A stretch of 64,000 bases of DNA, taken from NCBI GenBank assembly GCA_019638115.1, contig JAHBUK010000002.1:317867-381866 (forward strand). The letters are read 5' to 3'. Position numbers and translations under genes: made by a program. Shown one piece after another: positions 17,703 to 24,677 of the stretch. The notes below the pieces were generated by a model that was not told the origin of the DNA, searched no databases, and saw nothing but the letters and a program-made list of their open reading frames with translations. Numbering within the stretch: position 1 is the stretch's first letter; each line of letters begins with the position of its first letter. Source of the stretch: Flavobacteriales bacterium (GTDB lineage Bacteria; Bacteroidota; Bacteroidia; Flavobacteriales_F; PHOS-HE28).

Positions 17703-18464
17703 ATGCGTTCTTGTTCCATCACAAAGCCCGGAGCCGCACTCCGGGCTTTGTGCATGTGTGTGGTGCTCCTGCCTGGCTGGTCGCTTGGTCAACAGCGCTA
17801 CCAGCTCGGTTGGGGACGCGATGCCGCGTTGGTAGGTGCAGGCCTGGGTTTGAACGGCATTGCCCTGTTGCAGGCCCAAAGACCATTGCCCGCATTGACG
17901 TTACCCCTGGACCCTGCAGCGGTGAACGGGGTGGACCGTTTGGCGCTGGGGCGCTGGGACCCGGCATCGCACACCGCCAGCAACGTGCTCTTCGGGGTTG
18001 GTGTGGGCGTTTCCCTGGCAAGCGCCATGTTGGTGTATAAGGATGATGGTCCCATTGTGCCCGCAGCGCTCATCTTGGAAAGCAGCTTGCTCACCGCCGG
18101 TATCACCAACGTGGTGAAGGAATTGGTGAAGCGCCCGCGTCCCTACCTCTACGAACCCGGTATTCCTGCGGAACTGTTGGCGGGAAGGGACGACCGGCAT
18201 TCCTTCTGGAGCGGTCATACGGCCAACATGGCGGCCATCTCCTTCACCACGGCATTTCTGGTGCAAGGCTCGGAAGCATCGGCGGCCGTGAAGACCACCA
18301 CGTGGATCGGGGCTGCCACGGTACCCGCAGCCATGGGTTGGTTGCGTGTGCGCAGCGGCCGTCATTTCCCCACGGACGTGTTGACAGGTTACGCCATTGG
18401 CGCCTTCGTGGGATGGGCTGTCCCCTACATTCACCGCCTCAATTCCGGAACCAACAAGCGCTGA
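17703..18464 (+). CDS. PAP2 superfamily phosphatase
   Basis: A 253-residue membrane protein with the three PAP2 motifs: 'KELVKRPRPYLY' (K......RP), 'FWSGHT' (PSGH variant with Trp for Pro) and 'RVRSGRHFPTDV' (SR...H....D, with Ser-Gly-Arg). It should dephosphorylate lipid phosphates such as undecaprenyl diphosphate or phosphatidate at the membrane. The first ATG (17703) lies before a 13-bp-stem hairpin; a second ATG at 17754 lies after it. The longer form makes the better signal peptide (R..C..K.. then hydrophobic), so I keep it with reserve. Confidence 0.85.
   Translation: MRSCSITKPGAALRALCMCVVLLPGWSLGQQRYQLGWGRDAALVGAGLGLNGIALLQAQRPLPALTLPLDPAAVNGVDRLALGRWDPASHTASNVLFGVGVGVSLASAMLVYKDDGPIVPAALILESSLLTAGITNVVKELVKRPRPYLYEPGIPAELLAGRDDRHSFWSGHTANMAAISFTTAFLVQGSEASAAVKTTTWIGAATVPAAMGWLRVRSGRHFPTDVLTGYAIGAFVGWAVPYIHRLNSGTNKR
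17720..17752 (+). terminator. Perfect 13-bp hairpin at the DUF4920/PAP2 junction
   Basis: CACAAAGCCCGGA (17720-17732), a 7-nt loop, then TCCGGGCTTTGTG (17740-17752). The stem is perfect and GC-rich. It has no long T-run after it, but CTTTG ends the 3' arm. It lies 20 nt past the DUF4920 stop and inside the 5' end of the annotated PAP2 frame. Confidence 0.55.
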
Positions 18465-18465
18465 T

Positions 18466-19407
18466 ATGGAACGCTACGCATTGGCTATACACGGCGGGGC
18501 CGGTACCATTCCACGCACATCCATGACACCCGAACGCGAAAAGGCCTACCGCGATGCCTTGGAGACGGCTTTGCGCCGCGGCCATGCGGTGCTGGTGGCC
18601 GGTGGTGCAGCGTTGGATGCTGTGCAGGCTGCAGTACAGATGTTGGAGGACAGCCCGCATTTCAATGCCGGCAAAGGCGCAGTATTCAATGCCGATGGCC
18701 AACATGAGATGGATGCCAGCCTGATGAACGGCGCCGATCTTAGCGCCGGTGCCGTTGCCGGAGTGCAGAACGTGAAGAACCCCGTACAGCTTGCCCGCCG
18801 TGTGATGGACGCAAGTGGGCATGTCCTCATCAGTGGCTTGGGTGCGTTCGAGTTCGCGCACAAGCAGAAGATCCCCTTGGAGGACGACCAGTATTTCTTC
18901 GATCAGTTCCGCTACGAGCAGTGGCAGGAGACCGTGGGCACGGATGATTACAAGCTGGACCACTCGGCCGATAGCGATGCGGACAAGGAGCGGAAGTTCG
19001 GTACCGTGGGTGCTGTTGCGTTGGATAAGCACGGCAACCTGGCCGCAGCCACCAGCACCGGCGGCATGACCAACAAGAAGTGGCAGCGCATCGGGGACAG
19101 CCCCATCATCGGTGCGGGCACTTACGCCAACAACGCCTCCTGTGCGGTGAGCTGCACCGGGCATGGCGAGAGCTTCATCCGCGCCGTGGCCGCACACGAT
19201 GTGCATGCGTTGATGGCCTACAAGGGCCTGTCACTGCAAGAGGCCGTGCGCGTGGTGGTGCACGAAAAGCTGCCCCCGCTGGATGGCGATGGGGGCCTGA
19301 TCGCGGTGGACAAGGACGGCAACGTTGTGCTGGACTTCAACTGCAGCGGCATGTACCGCGGGCATGTGGGCGCCGATGGGGTGCTGCACACCGCGATCTT
19401 CCGGTGA
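18466..19407 (+). CDS. iaaA: Isoaspartyl peptidase / L-asparaginase (N-terminal nucleophile)
   Basis: The start at 18466 gives MERYALAIHGGAGTIPR, the family N-terminus, and lies one base after the PAP2 stop. The 313-residue precursor is cleaved before Thr180 in 'KFGTVGAVALD', giving the Ntn nucleophile; 'ATSTGGM', 'RIGDSPIIGAGTYA' and 'GHGE.F.R' complete the active site. Plant-type asparaginases of this kind split beta-aspartyl dipeptides. With the cyanophycinase (22.8 kb) and cyanophycin synthetase (24.7 kb) nearby, splitting beta-Asp-Arg is a likely job, although housekeeping isoaspartyl repair is also possible. Confidence 0.93.
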   Translation: MERYALAIHGGAGTIPRTSMTPEREKAYRDALETALRRGHAVLVAGGAALDAVQAAVQMLEDSPHFNAGKGAVFNADGQHEMDASLMNGADLSAGAVAGVQNVKNPVQLARRVMDASGHVLISGLGAFEFAHKQKIPLEDDQYFFDQFRYEQWQETVGTDDYKLDHSADSDADKERKFGTVGAVALDKHGNLAAATSTGGMTNKKWQRIGDSPIIGAGTYANNASCAVSCTGHGESFIRAVAAHDVHALMAYKGLSLQEAVRVVVHEKLPPLDGDGGLIAVDKDGNVVLDFNCSGMYRGHVGADGVLHTAIFR

Positions 19408-19410
19408 TCC

Positions 19411-20538
19411 TCAGCTTAGCGGCGGATCGTGCGCAGGCGGTGCTGCGGGACGCTTCTTACCCAGGAAGGGAAGATTGATCCGCTTCTCCTCCGGGTAGTC
19501 AATGTCCTCGCCCAAGAGGTAGCCATAGGGTTGAAGACCCGGCACGGCATCACAAACCACCTTCAGCATACCTGTAAGTGGTATGGCCACCACCATGCCC
19601 ACCACGCCCCACAGCATGCCGAAGCCCAGCAGGGCCAATATGCTCGCCAGCGGATTGATGCTCACGCTGCTGCCGACCACCTTGGGGGTAATGAAGTTGT
19701 TCTCCAGAAATTGGGTGAAGATGCACACGCCCAAGGCACCCACGGCATAGGCCAGGCTATCCTTGGTGATCAGTGCAATGACGATGGGGAAGAGGCTGCC
19801 GATGAGCACGCCGATGTACGGGATGATGTTGAGGAAGCCTGCCAGGAAACCGAGCAACACCGCATACTTCAACCCGAGGATGAGGAAGCCGATGCTGTTG
19901 AGCACGCCCAGGATCACCAGTACGATGAGCACGCCGCGGATGTAGCGCCGGGAGAGTTTGGAGATGCGCACCATCACATCGAGCACCATGCCGTTGCTGC
20001 GCACGCTCACTTGCTGGAAGAAGATGCGGAACTTGTCCTTCAGCAGGAGCATGAGGAACACGAAGATGGGTATGGGCACCACGAAGGCCAGGGCCGCGCC
20101 GGTGCTGCTGAAAACGTTGAGCAGGGCCTTGCCGCCGTACTCGGCCATACCCGATAGGTGGTCGTTGAACCAGCGCACTTGTTCGCGTTGGTCGATGTTC
20201 ACCACATCTTCTATCCAAGCCAGCACCAGCATTCCTTTTTCGCTGAAAGCGGCCTGTAACGCGGGCAGGTCCTTGCCGAAACGACTGGCTTGCCAGCCGA
20301 TCAGGAAAAAGGAACCGATCACCACCACGATCAAGAGCAGGGTGGCCAGTGTGGCACCCAGCCAGCGAGGCGCTCCCCACCGTTCCACATGGCGGGCCAG
20401 TGGCAGAAGCAGGAACGCGAAGAGCGCCGCAACCAAGGATAGAATGATGAGGCTTTGGCCGTAGTAGAGCACCACCACGGTAAGCACCACGGCGAGCAGC
20501 ACGTACACGTAGCGCTGTAGAGCGTCGGAACCGGTCAT
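19411..20538 (-). CDS. AI-2E family transporter (YdiK/PerM-like membrane protein)
   Basis: A 375-residue polytopic protein with about eight membrane helices: two pairs near the N-terminus, a soluble region at about 90-150, and C-terminal helices with 'LGFLAGFLNIIPYIGVLIGSL' and 'GVVGMVVAIPLTGMLK' type motifs, diagnostic of the AI-2E transporter family. Members export the quorum signal AI-2 or move sodium/protons; the actual substrate is unknown. It converges with iaaA (3-bp gap). Confidence 0.92.
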   Translation of the reverse strand: MTGSDALQRYVYVLLAVVLTVVVLYYGQSLIILSLVAALFAFLLLPLARHVERWGAPRWLGATLATLLLIVVVIGSFFLIGWQASRFGKDLPALQAAFSEKGMLVLAWIEDVVNIDQREQVRWFNDHLSGMAEYGGKALLNVFSSTGAALAFVVPIPIFVFLMLLLKDKFRIFFQQVSVRSNGMVLDVMVRISKLSRRYIRGVLIVLVILGVLNSIGFLILGLKYAVLLGFLAGFLNIIPYIGVLIGSLFPIVIALITKDSLAYAVGALGVCIFTQFLENNFITPKVVGSSVSINPLASILALLGFGMLWGVVGMVVAIPLTGMLKVVCDAVPGLQPYGYLLGEDIDYPEEKRINLPFLGKKRPAAPPAHDPPLS

Positions 20539-20546
20539 GGGATGTG

Positions 20547-20999
20547 TCAGTGCTTATCCTCCTGGTAAGCTTCGCGGCGGCGTTCCACGTAATCCTTCAC
20601 GCGTTCCCAGGAGCGTTTTATCTCCGCCAGGAAGTGCTGCGCCTTATCGCTGGCCTGCAAACGCTCCGTGGCCATGGGGGCCACCGCACCCAAGAGGTAC
20701 AGGAGCGCACGGCTGAAGGGCGAGCGTGCCTGTCTGCCGAGTACTACGCCCACCAAGGCGCTCAGCATTCCGGTGTGGTCCGAGGAAACCGTGCGGAGGG
20801 TGCTCATGGGGTCCCATGCACGCCATACCCTGCGGAACGTGGCGTTCACCACGGCGCGTCGGAAGTCGCGTTCACCAAGCACCTCCCAATGGTCGCGGAT
20901 GCCCTGCAGATGGGCATCGCGTCGCTGCACGATCGCTGCGCGCCGTTCATGCACCTCAGTAAGGCTGCGGAATGGCTCAGTCGTCATCATGTGCGGCAT
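20547..20999 (-). CDS. Unrecognised 150-residue protein of a membrane-stress cluster
   Basis: I do not recognise a family. The protein is Arg-rich and helical ('VHERRAAIVQRRDAHLQGI'), with one moderately hydrophobic stretch at about residues 79-108 and a charged C-terminus. It overlaps the start of the phage-holin-like gene by 23 bp and ends 8 bp before the AI-2E gene, so it belongs to the YtxH / holin-like / unknown / AI-2E operon. That context suggests an envelope-associated role. Confidence 0.7.
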   Translation of the reverse strand: MPHMMTTEPFRSLTEVHERRAAIVQRRDAHLQGIRDHWEVLGERDFRRAVVNATFRRVWRAWDPMSTLRTVSSDHTGMLSALVGVVLGRQARSPFSRALLYLLGAVAPMATERLQASDKAQHFLAEIKRSWERVKDYVERRREAYQEDKH

Positions 21000-21372
21000 T
21001 TATCAAGGCGAGGATGATCTTCTCGCGCAGTTGGTGTTTCCAAAGGAAATAGAAGGCAATGGCCAGCACCAAGTGCAGCCCTGCGGTGGCCAGAAAACCG
21101 AGCACCAGGCTGCTCAACAGGGCGCCCAGCCACAAGGCGAGTGCAACGCTCAACATCACCAACACGCCCCCCAAGAGAATGCCGACGCCCAGGGCCATCG
21201 TAGCGATGGCCACCAGGCGGCCGGCTTTCTCGGAGGCGGCGAGCACCACCAGATCACGCTGGGCGTCCATGTAGCCTTTGGCATCATCCGCCATGGCTTC
21301 CATCAACAAGCCCAGTTCCGGTTCGTTGCTCCCTTCGCGGGTGTATCGGGCGTAGGTACCCTGCTCCTGCAT
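20977..21372 (-). CDS. Phage-holin-superfamily (DUF1469-like) membrane protein
   Basis: A 131-residue protein: about 45 residues of soluble N-terminus ('DDAKGYMDAQRDLVVLAASEKAGR'), then two long hydrophobic helices with a 'LWLGALLSS' centre and a basic C-terminus. This is the layout of the holin 3_6/YqjE group, small chromosomal membrane proteins that usually accompany YtxH-type genes, as here. No other phage genes are near, so it is not a prophage remnant. Confidence 0.82.
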   Translation of the reverse strand: MQEQGTYARYTREGSNEPELGLLMEAMADDAKGYMDAQRDLVVLAASEKAGRLVAIATMALGVGILLGGVLVMLSVALALWLGALLSSLVLGFLATAGLHLVLAIAFYFLWKHQLREKIILALINAAHDDD

Positions 21373-21380
21373 GCCTGCTA

Positions 21381-21752
21381 TCAGTTAGCGCTGTTGCGCA
21401 CGTGTTCGGCGGTCTTGCGTGCCTTGTCGGCAACATCGTTGGCCACGTCCTTCACATCGTTCTTCAGGCGCCCTTTCAGGTCTTTGCCTTCCTCGAAGAG
21501 AAAGCGCACGAAATCGTTCTCTTCATCCTTGGTCATGGCAGCGGCATCGGCGGCCTTGCCCTTGGTCTTGTTCCACTCGGCGCGCGCCTGTTCGATCACA
21601 TCGTCCAGATCATCCTTGCCTTGGCTTACGCGCTTGGCGATCTGTTCACGTGTTTCTTTTCCGGAGCGGGGGGCGAAGAGTACGCCCAATGCGGCACCTA
21701 CTGCTGCACCTGCCAGGAATCCGAGGATCCCGTTCTTGGTCTCATTGGCCAT
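21381..21752 (-). CDS. YtxH domain-containing protein
   Basis: A 123-residue protein with the YtxH start 'GILGFLAGAAVGAALGVLFAPRSGKETR', one membrane helix followed by the conserved APRSGKE motif, then a long amphipathic helix rich in Lys/Asp/Ala ('LKNDVKDVANDVADKARKTAEH'). YtxH proteins are general-stress-associated small membrane proteins. It heads a four-gene minus-strand set with a 9-bp gap to the holin-like gene. Confidence 0.9.
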   Translation of the reverse strand: MANETKNGILGFLAGAAVGAALGVLFAPRSGKETREQIAKRVSQGKDDLDDVIEQARAEWNKTKGKAADAAAMTKDEENDFVRFLFEEGKDLKGRLKNDVKDVANDVADKARKTAEHVRNSAN

Positions 21753-21967
21753 GGTCTGATGGGTATTGATCGGTTATGATGACCGGATGGTCACCTGGCC
21801 CGACAGCACCAAGGTACGGGCCGGAAGCACGGTCGCCACTGTCAAATATCAGGAAAGCTCGGGATGGCGCGGCAAGGCCGGTATCGTGGTCCTGTGCCAA
21901 GGCCGCCCGGTCGTGTGTAGGTGTTCCACGGATCGTGGTTGCCGTACCCCAAAGGCTACCCGCAGCT

Positions 21968-22267
21968 TCAGTGCGCCGGTCCTTTCAGCCACTTGGCCTC
22001 CATCACAAAAGTGCCGAAAGGCAGCACGCTGGCCGCACCCAGGCCGATGATGCGCTCGGGGTCCCACTTCAGTTTGGTGAAGAGGGGGATGGCCGCCACC
22101 CAATAGCCGATGAACAGGGCGCCGTGTGCCCAGCCGGTGTACTTCACGGCAAGCGGCATGTCGGCCATGTACTTCAGCGGCATGGCTATGAACAGGAGCA
22201 CCAGGAAGCTGATGCCTTCGGCGCGGGCGATGTGGCGGAAACGGGTGATGATGGGGGACTCGGTCAT
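21968..22267 (-). CDS. DUF3817 domain-containing membrane protein
   Basis: A 99-residue protein with three membrane helices. 'ARAEGISFLVLLFIAMPLKY', 'GWAHGALFIGYWVAA' and 'GAASVLPFGTFVMEAKWLK' reproduce the DUF3817 pattern (E at the first helix start, H-G in the second, PFG in the third). Function unknown. The 215 bp between it and the YtxH gene hold nothing I recognise. Confidence 0.9.
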   Translation of the reverse strand: MTESPIITRFRHIARAEGISFLVLLFIAMPLKYMADMPLAVKYTGWAHGALFIGYWVAAIPLFTKLKWDPERIIGLGAASVLPFGTFVMEAKWLKGPAH

Positions 22268-22294
22268 GGCGGGGGCGAAGGTACCGGTGTGTGC

Positions 22295-22783
22295 TCATCG
22301 CGGTGTGATGACGTTCTCCGGCTGTTCCAGGAAGTCCACCACGGCCGAACTGCCGGCCCACAACCCGTCGAAGTAGCGCTCCTCTTTGAAATGCGGTAGC
22401 ATCACGCGGTCCACGATCCGCTTGCAGATACTGTCATGGAGCACGCGTTCGGTGCCATACCCGGTGGCTATGAACACTTCCCTGCGCGCCTTGCTGAAAG
22501 CGATCACCACACCATTGTCCAACTGATCGACCCCGACCCCGAGGGAATCCCCGAACGTGACCGCGAAATCCTTGGCAGCGCGCCCGTGGAAGGTGGGATG
22601 CGTAACGAGCACCACGTGGTTGCCAGTGGTCCGCTCGTGGGCACGATGCAAACGGTCCAAGTCATCCCGTTCATGCACTTCCAGAATTCCTTCGTGATCG
22701 TGCACGAAGAAGACCTCATCATGCTCTTTGTGCGAGCAGTTGAACGCGAACAGGAGCAACCATACCGTGTACCCGTATTTCAT
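22295..22783 (-). CDS. TPM-domain protein (Psb32/TLP18-like), lipoprotein-like
   Basis: A 162-residue protein. The first 16 residues are hydrophobic and end at Cys16 ('LLFAFNC'), suggesting a lipoprotein. The TPM phosphatase fold follows: 'ERTTGNHVVLVTHPTF', 'FGDSLGVGVDQLDNGVVIAFSK', 'REVFIATGYGTERVL' and 'FKEERYFDGLWAGSSAV'. Family members have weak phosphatase or protein-repair roles in the envelope. It lies between the cyanophycinase and DUF3817 genes on the same strand. Confidence 0.88.
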   Translation of the reverse strand: MKYGYTVWLLLFAFNCSHKEHDEVFFVHDHEGILEVHERDDLDRLHRAHERTTGNHVVLVTHPTFHGRAAKDFAVTFGDSLGVGVDQLDNGVVIAFSKARREVFIATGYGTERVLHDSICKRIVDRVMLPHFKEERYFDGLWAGSSAVVDFLEQPENVITPR

Positions 22784-22840
22784 GAGGGAAGGGCAGGAGA
22801 GACGAGCAGGAAAAGGCGCAGCGCGTGATCTGCCGCCGGG

Positions 22841-23710
22841 TCAACTCTTGAGGGGCACTTTGATGGCGGCGAACGCACGCTGATGCACGCTGTAGCTGTG
22901 TCCCTTGCTGATGATGTGCACCTTCATGCCTTCGATGCTGAAGGGTTCACCTTCTTCCACATCGGCATAGTCGCTGTAGGTGATCTCATGTCCATCGAAG
23001 ATCATCACCTGGCCGCTGCCGATGGTCTCCAACATATCAGCACCGGAGATCACCACGCCGGTATCCTCGCCCAGCCCGATACCGATGGCGGAGGGGTTCG
23101 CAGCAACGGCTTGGGTAAGACGGCTGAAGCGCCCGCGTTCCACAAAGTGGCTGTCAATGATCACATCCTGGATCAACGCAGCACCGGTGGTGAGTTTCAC
23201 TCCTCCTTTGATGAGGCCCGAAGCACTGTGGCCCTGGTAGATCATGGTGCTGCTCATGCACATGGCTCCTGCGCTGGTGCCTGCGATCACGAACCCGCTC
23301 TCTTCCATGTAGCGGCGCTTCATCAGTTGAAGGAAGGCCGTTCCACCGAATATGGTGGTGAGGCGCAATTGGTTGCCACCGCTCATCATCACACCATCGG
23401 CTTTGGCCAGGCGCTTGATCATGTCCGGGCGCACATCGCTCCGGTCGCGGATGTCCATTACATCGATGTTGGTGGCACCCAGGCGACCGAAGGCTTCGAT
23501 GTAGTTCTGGCCAACCTCTTCAGGGATGCTGCTGGCGCTGGTGATGACCGCGATCCGCTTATCGGTTCCACCGATCTCGTCCACCACGCGGCGCAAGATG
23601 CCCTCCTCAATGAATTTGTGGGTGAAGACCTTGGTATTGTGCCCTGCTTCGGGCTCGGTCCCCTTGTCTTCGTTGCCGCCAATGGCGATCAGCTTTCCTT
23701 TAGGTGTCAT
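22841..23710 (-). CDS. cphB: Cyanophycinase
   Basis: Start at 23710 gives MTPKGKLIAIGGNEDKG, the expected N-terminus; the longer frame runs through intergenic heptamers. The 289-residue S51-family serine peptidase has the nucleophile Ser146 in 'AGTSAGAM', 'SGGNQLRL' and 'DSHFVERGRFSRL'. It cleaves the Asp-Arg polymer cyanophycin to beta-Asp-Arg. It faces cphA across a 967-bp repeat-filled gap in divergent orientation. Length and motifs are normal, with no sign of decay. A separate export signal is not seen, so it is predicted to be cytoplasmic. Confidence 0.93.
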   Translation of the reverse strand: MTPKGKLIAIGGNEDKGTEPEAGHNTKVFTHKFIEEGILRRVVDEIGGTDKRIAVITSASSIPEEVGQNYIEAFGRLGATNIDVMDIRDRSDVRPDMIKRLAKADGVMMSGGNQLRLTTIFGGTAFLQLMKRRYMEESGFVIAGTSAGAMCMSSTMIYQGHSASGLIKGGVKLTTGAALIQDVIIDSHFVERGRFSRLTQAVAANPSAIGIGLGEDTGVVISGADMLETIGSGQVMIFDGHEITYSDYADVEEGEPFSIEGMKVHIISKGHSYSVHQRAFAAIKVPLKS

Positions 23711-23734
23711 GCTTTGCAGTTGGTCCCCCCCCAG

Positions 23735-23825
23735 ATCCCCCGAGTTGTGGTCGGTTGTCAGTTGTTGGTTGTCCGAATGCGGACTGTCAACGGACAACTG
23801 TGGTCCGACAACCGCCAACGCGAAT
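23735..23825. repeat. Inverted GACAAC heptamer element
   Basis: 'GGTTGTCAGTTGTTGGTTGT' (roughly 23750-23769) followed by 'CAACGGACAACTG' and 'CCGACAACC' (about 23788-23815): the same heptamer family as 8575-8765, arranged as two opposed half-arrays that could fold into a hairpin. It lies 25 bp upstream of cphB. Confidence 0.7.
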
Positions 23826-23904
23826 GTAGCCGCCTCTTAATGATCGGGTAACCTGCTTTCAGGAATTCATGAACAGGGGGATGTCATGAGCGCCATGTGG
23901 CGGG

Positions 23905-24315
23905 TAAGCCAATTGGTGAATGGTCATTTGTTAATGGGAGGGAAGGGTGAATGGTCAAAGGCGACTGGCGAATGGGAGAGAATGGTGAATGGTCAATGGT
24001 GAATGGCGAATAGGAGGGAATGGTGAATGGTCAATGGTGACTGGCGAATGGTAGGGAAGGGTGAATGGTCAAAGGCGACTGGCGAATGGGAGAGTATGGT
24101 GAATGGTCATTGGTGAATGGCGAATGGGAGAGAATGGTGAATGGTCATTGGTGAATGGCGAATAGGAGGGAATGGCGAATGGTCAAAGGCGACTGGCGAA
24201 TGGGAGAGAATGGTGAATGGTCATTGGTGAATGGCGAATAGGAGGGAATGGTGAATGATCAATGGTGACTGGCCAATGGTAGGGAAGGGTGAGTGGTCAA
24301 TGGAGACTGGCGAAA
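23905..24315. repeat. 38-bp-period GAATGGTGAATGGTCA array
   Basis: About 400 bp of imperfect tandem repeats. The clearest period is 38 bp, each unit built from 'gaatggtgaatggtcattggtgaatggcgaat' plus GGGAGA or AGGAGG, with several degenerated units. At 24348-24361 'attcaccattgacc' is an inverted piece of the same unit. No coding function is evident. Confidence 0.85.
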
Positions 24316-24379
24316 GGGAATGCCGGGTGGCGTTTGGACCACGCGGCCTATTCACCATTGACCTTCGCCTCAACCCCCA

Positions 24380-24600
24380 ACCCTACAAACCCCCAACCCC
24401 AGCCAACCTCAACTCCTATCAACCCCCAACTCCAGTCAACCCTCAACCCCCGGTCATTGCAAGCAAAGCGAAGCAACAACCCCCAACCCGGCATTCCGAG
24501 CGAAGCGAAGGAACAACCCTCAACCCCCGGTCATTGCGAGCAAAGCGAAGCAACAACCCCCAACCCAAGGTCAACCCTCAACATTCAACCGAATTCCTCA
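24380..24600. repeat. CAACCCCCAAC low-complexity and GCGAGCAAAGCGAAGCAA elements
   Basis: Alternating 'caacccccaac' text with three copies of a roughly 25-bp element (CATTGCRAGCAAAGCGAAGCAA at 24455 and 24532, and CATTCCGAGCGAAGCGAAGGAA at 24502). The longer open frame through it is not protein-like. It is the spacer just upstream of cphA. Confidence 0.75.
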
Positions 24601-24677
24601 ATATCTTCCCCACCTGTTGCACCCTTGCCGTTCCCGGATCATGTCGATCCAGGAACAGGCAGGATGCCTGTTCGACA

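Noticed and set aside
20977-21372. Phage-holin-like gene as a prophage sign
   Set aside because: No other phage genes nearby; it sits with YtxH and AI-2E genes, its usual chromosomal company.
23905-24315. 38-bp periodic array considered as CRISPR
   Set aside because: The repeats are contiguous and imperfect, with no spacers of fixed length between conserved repeats.
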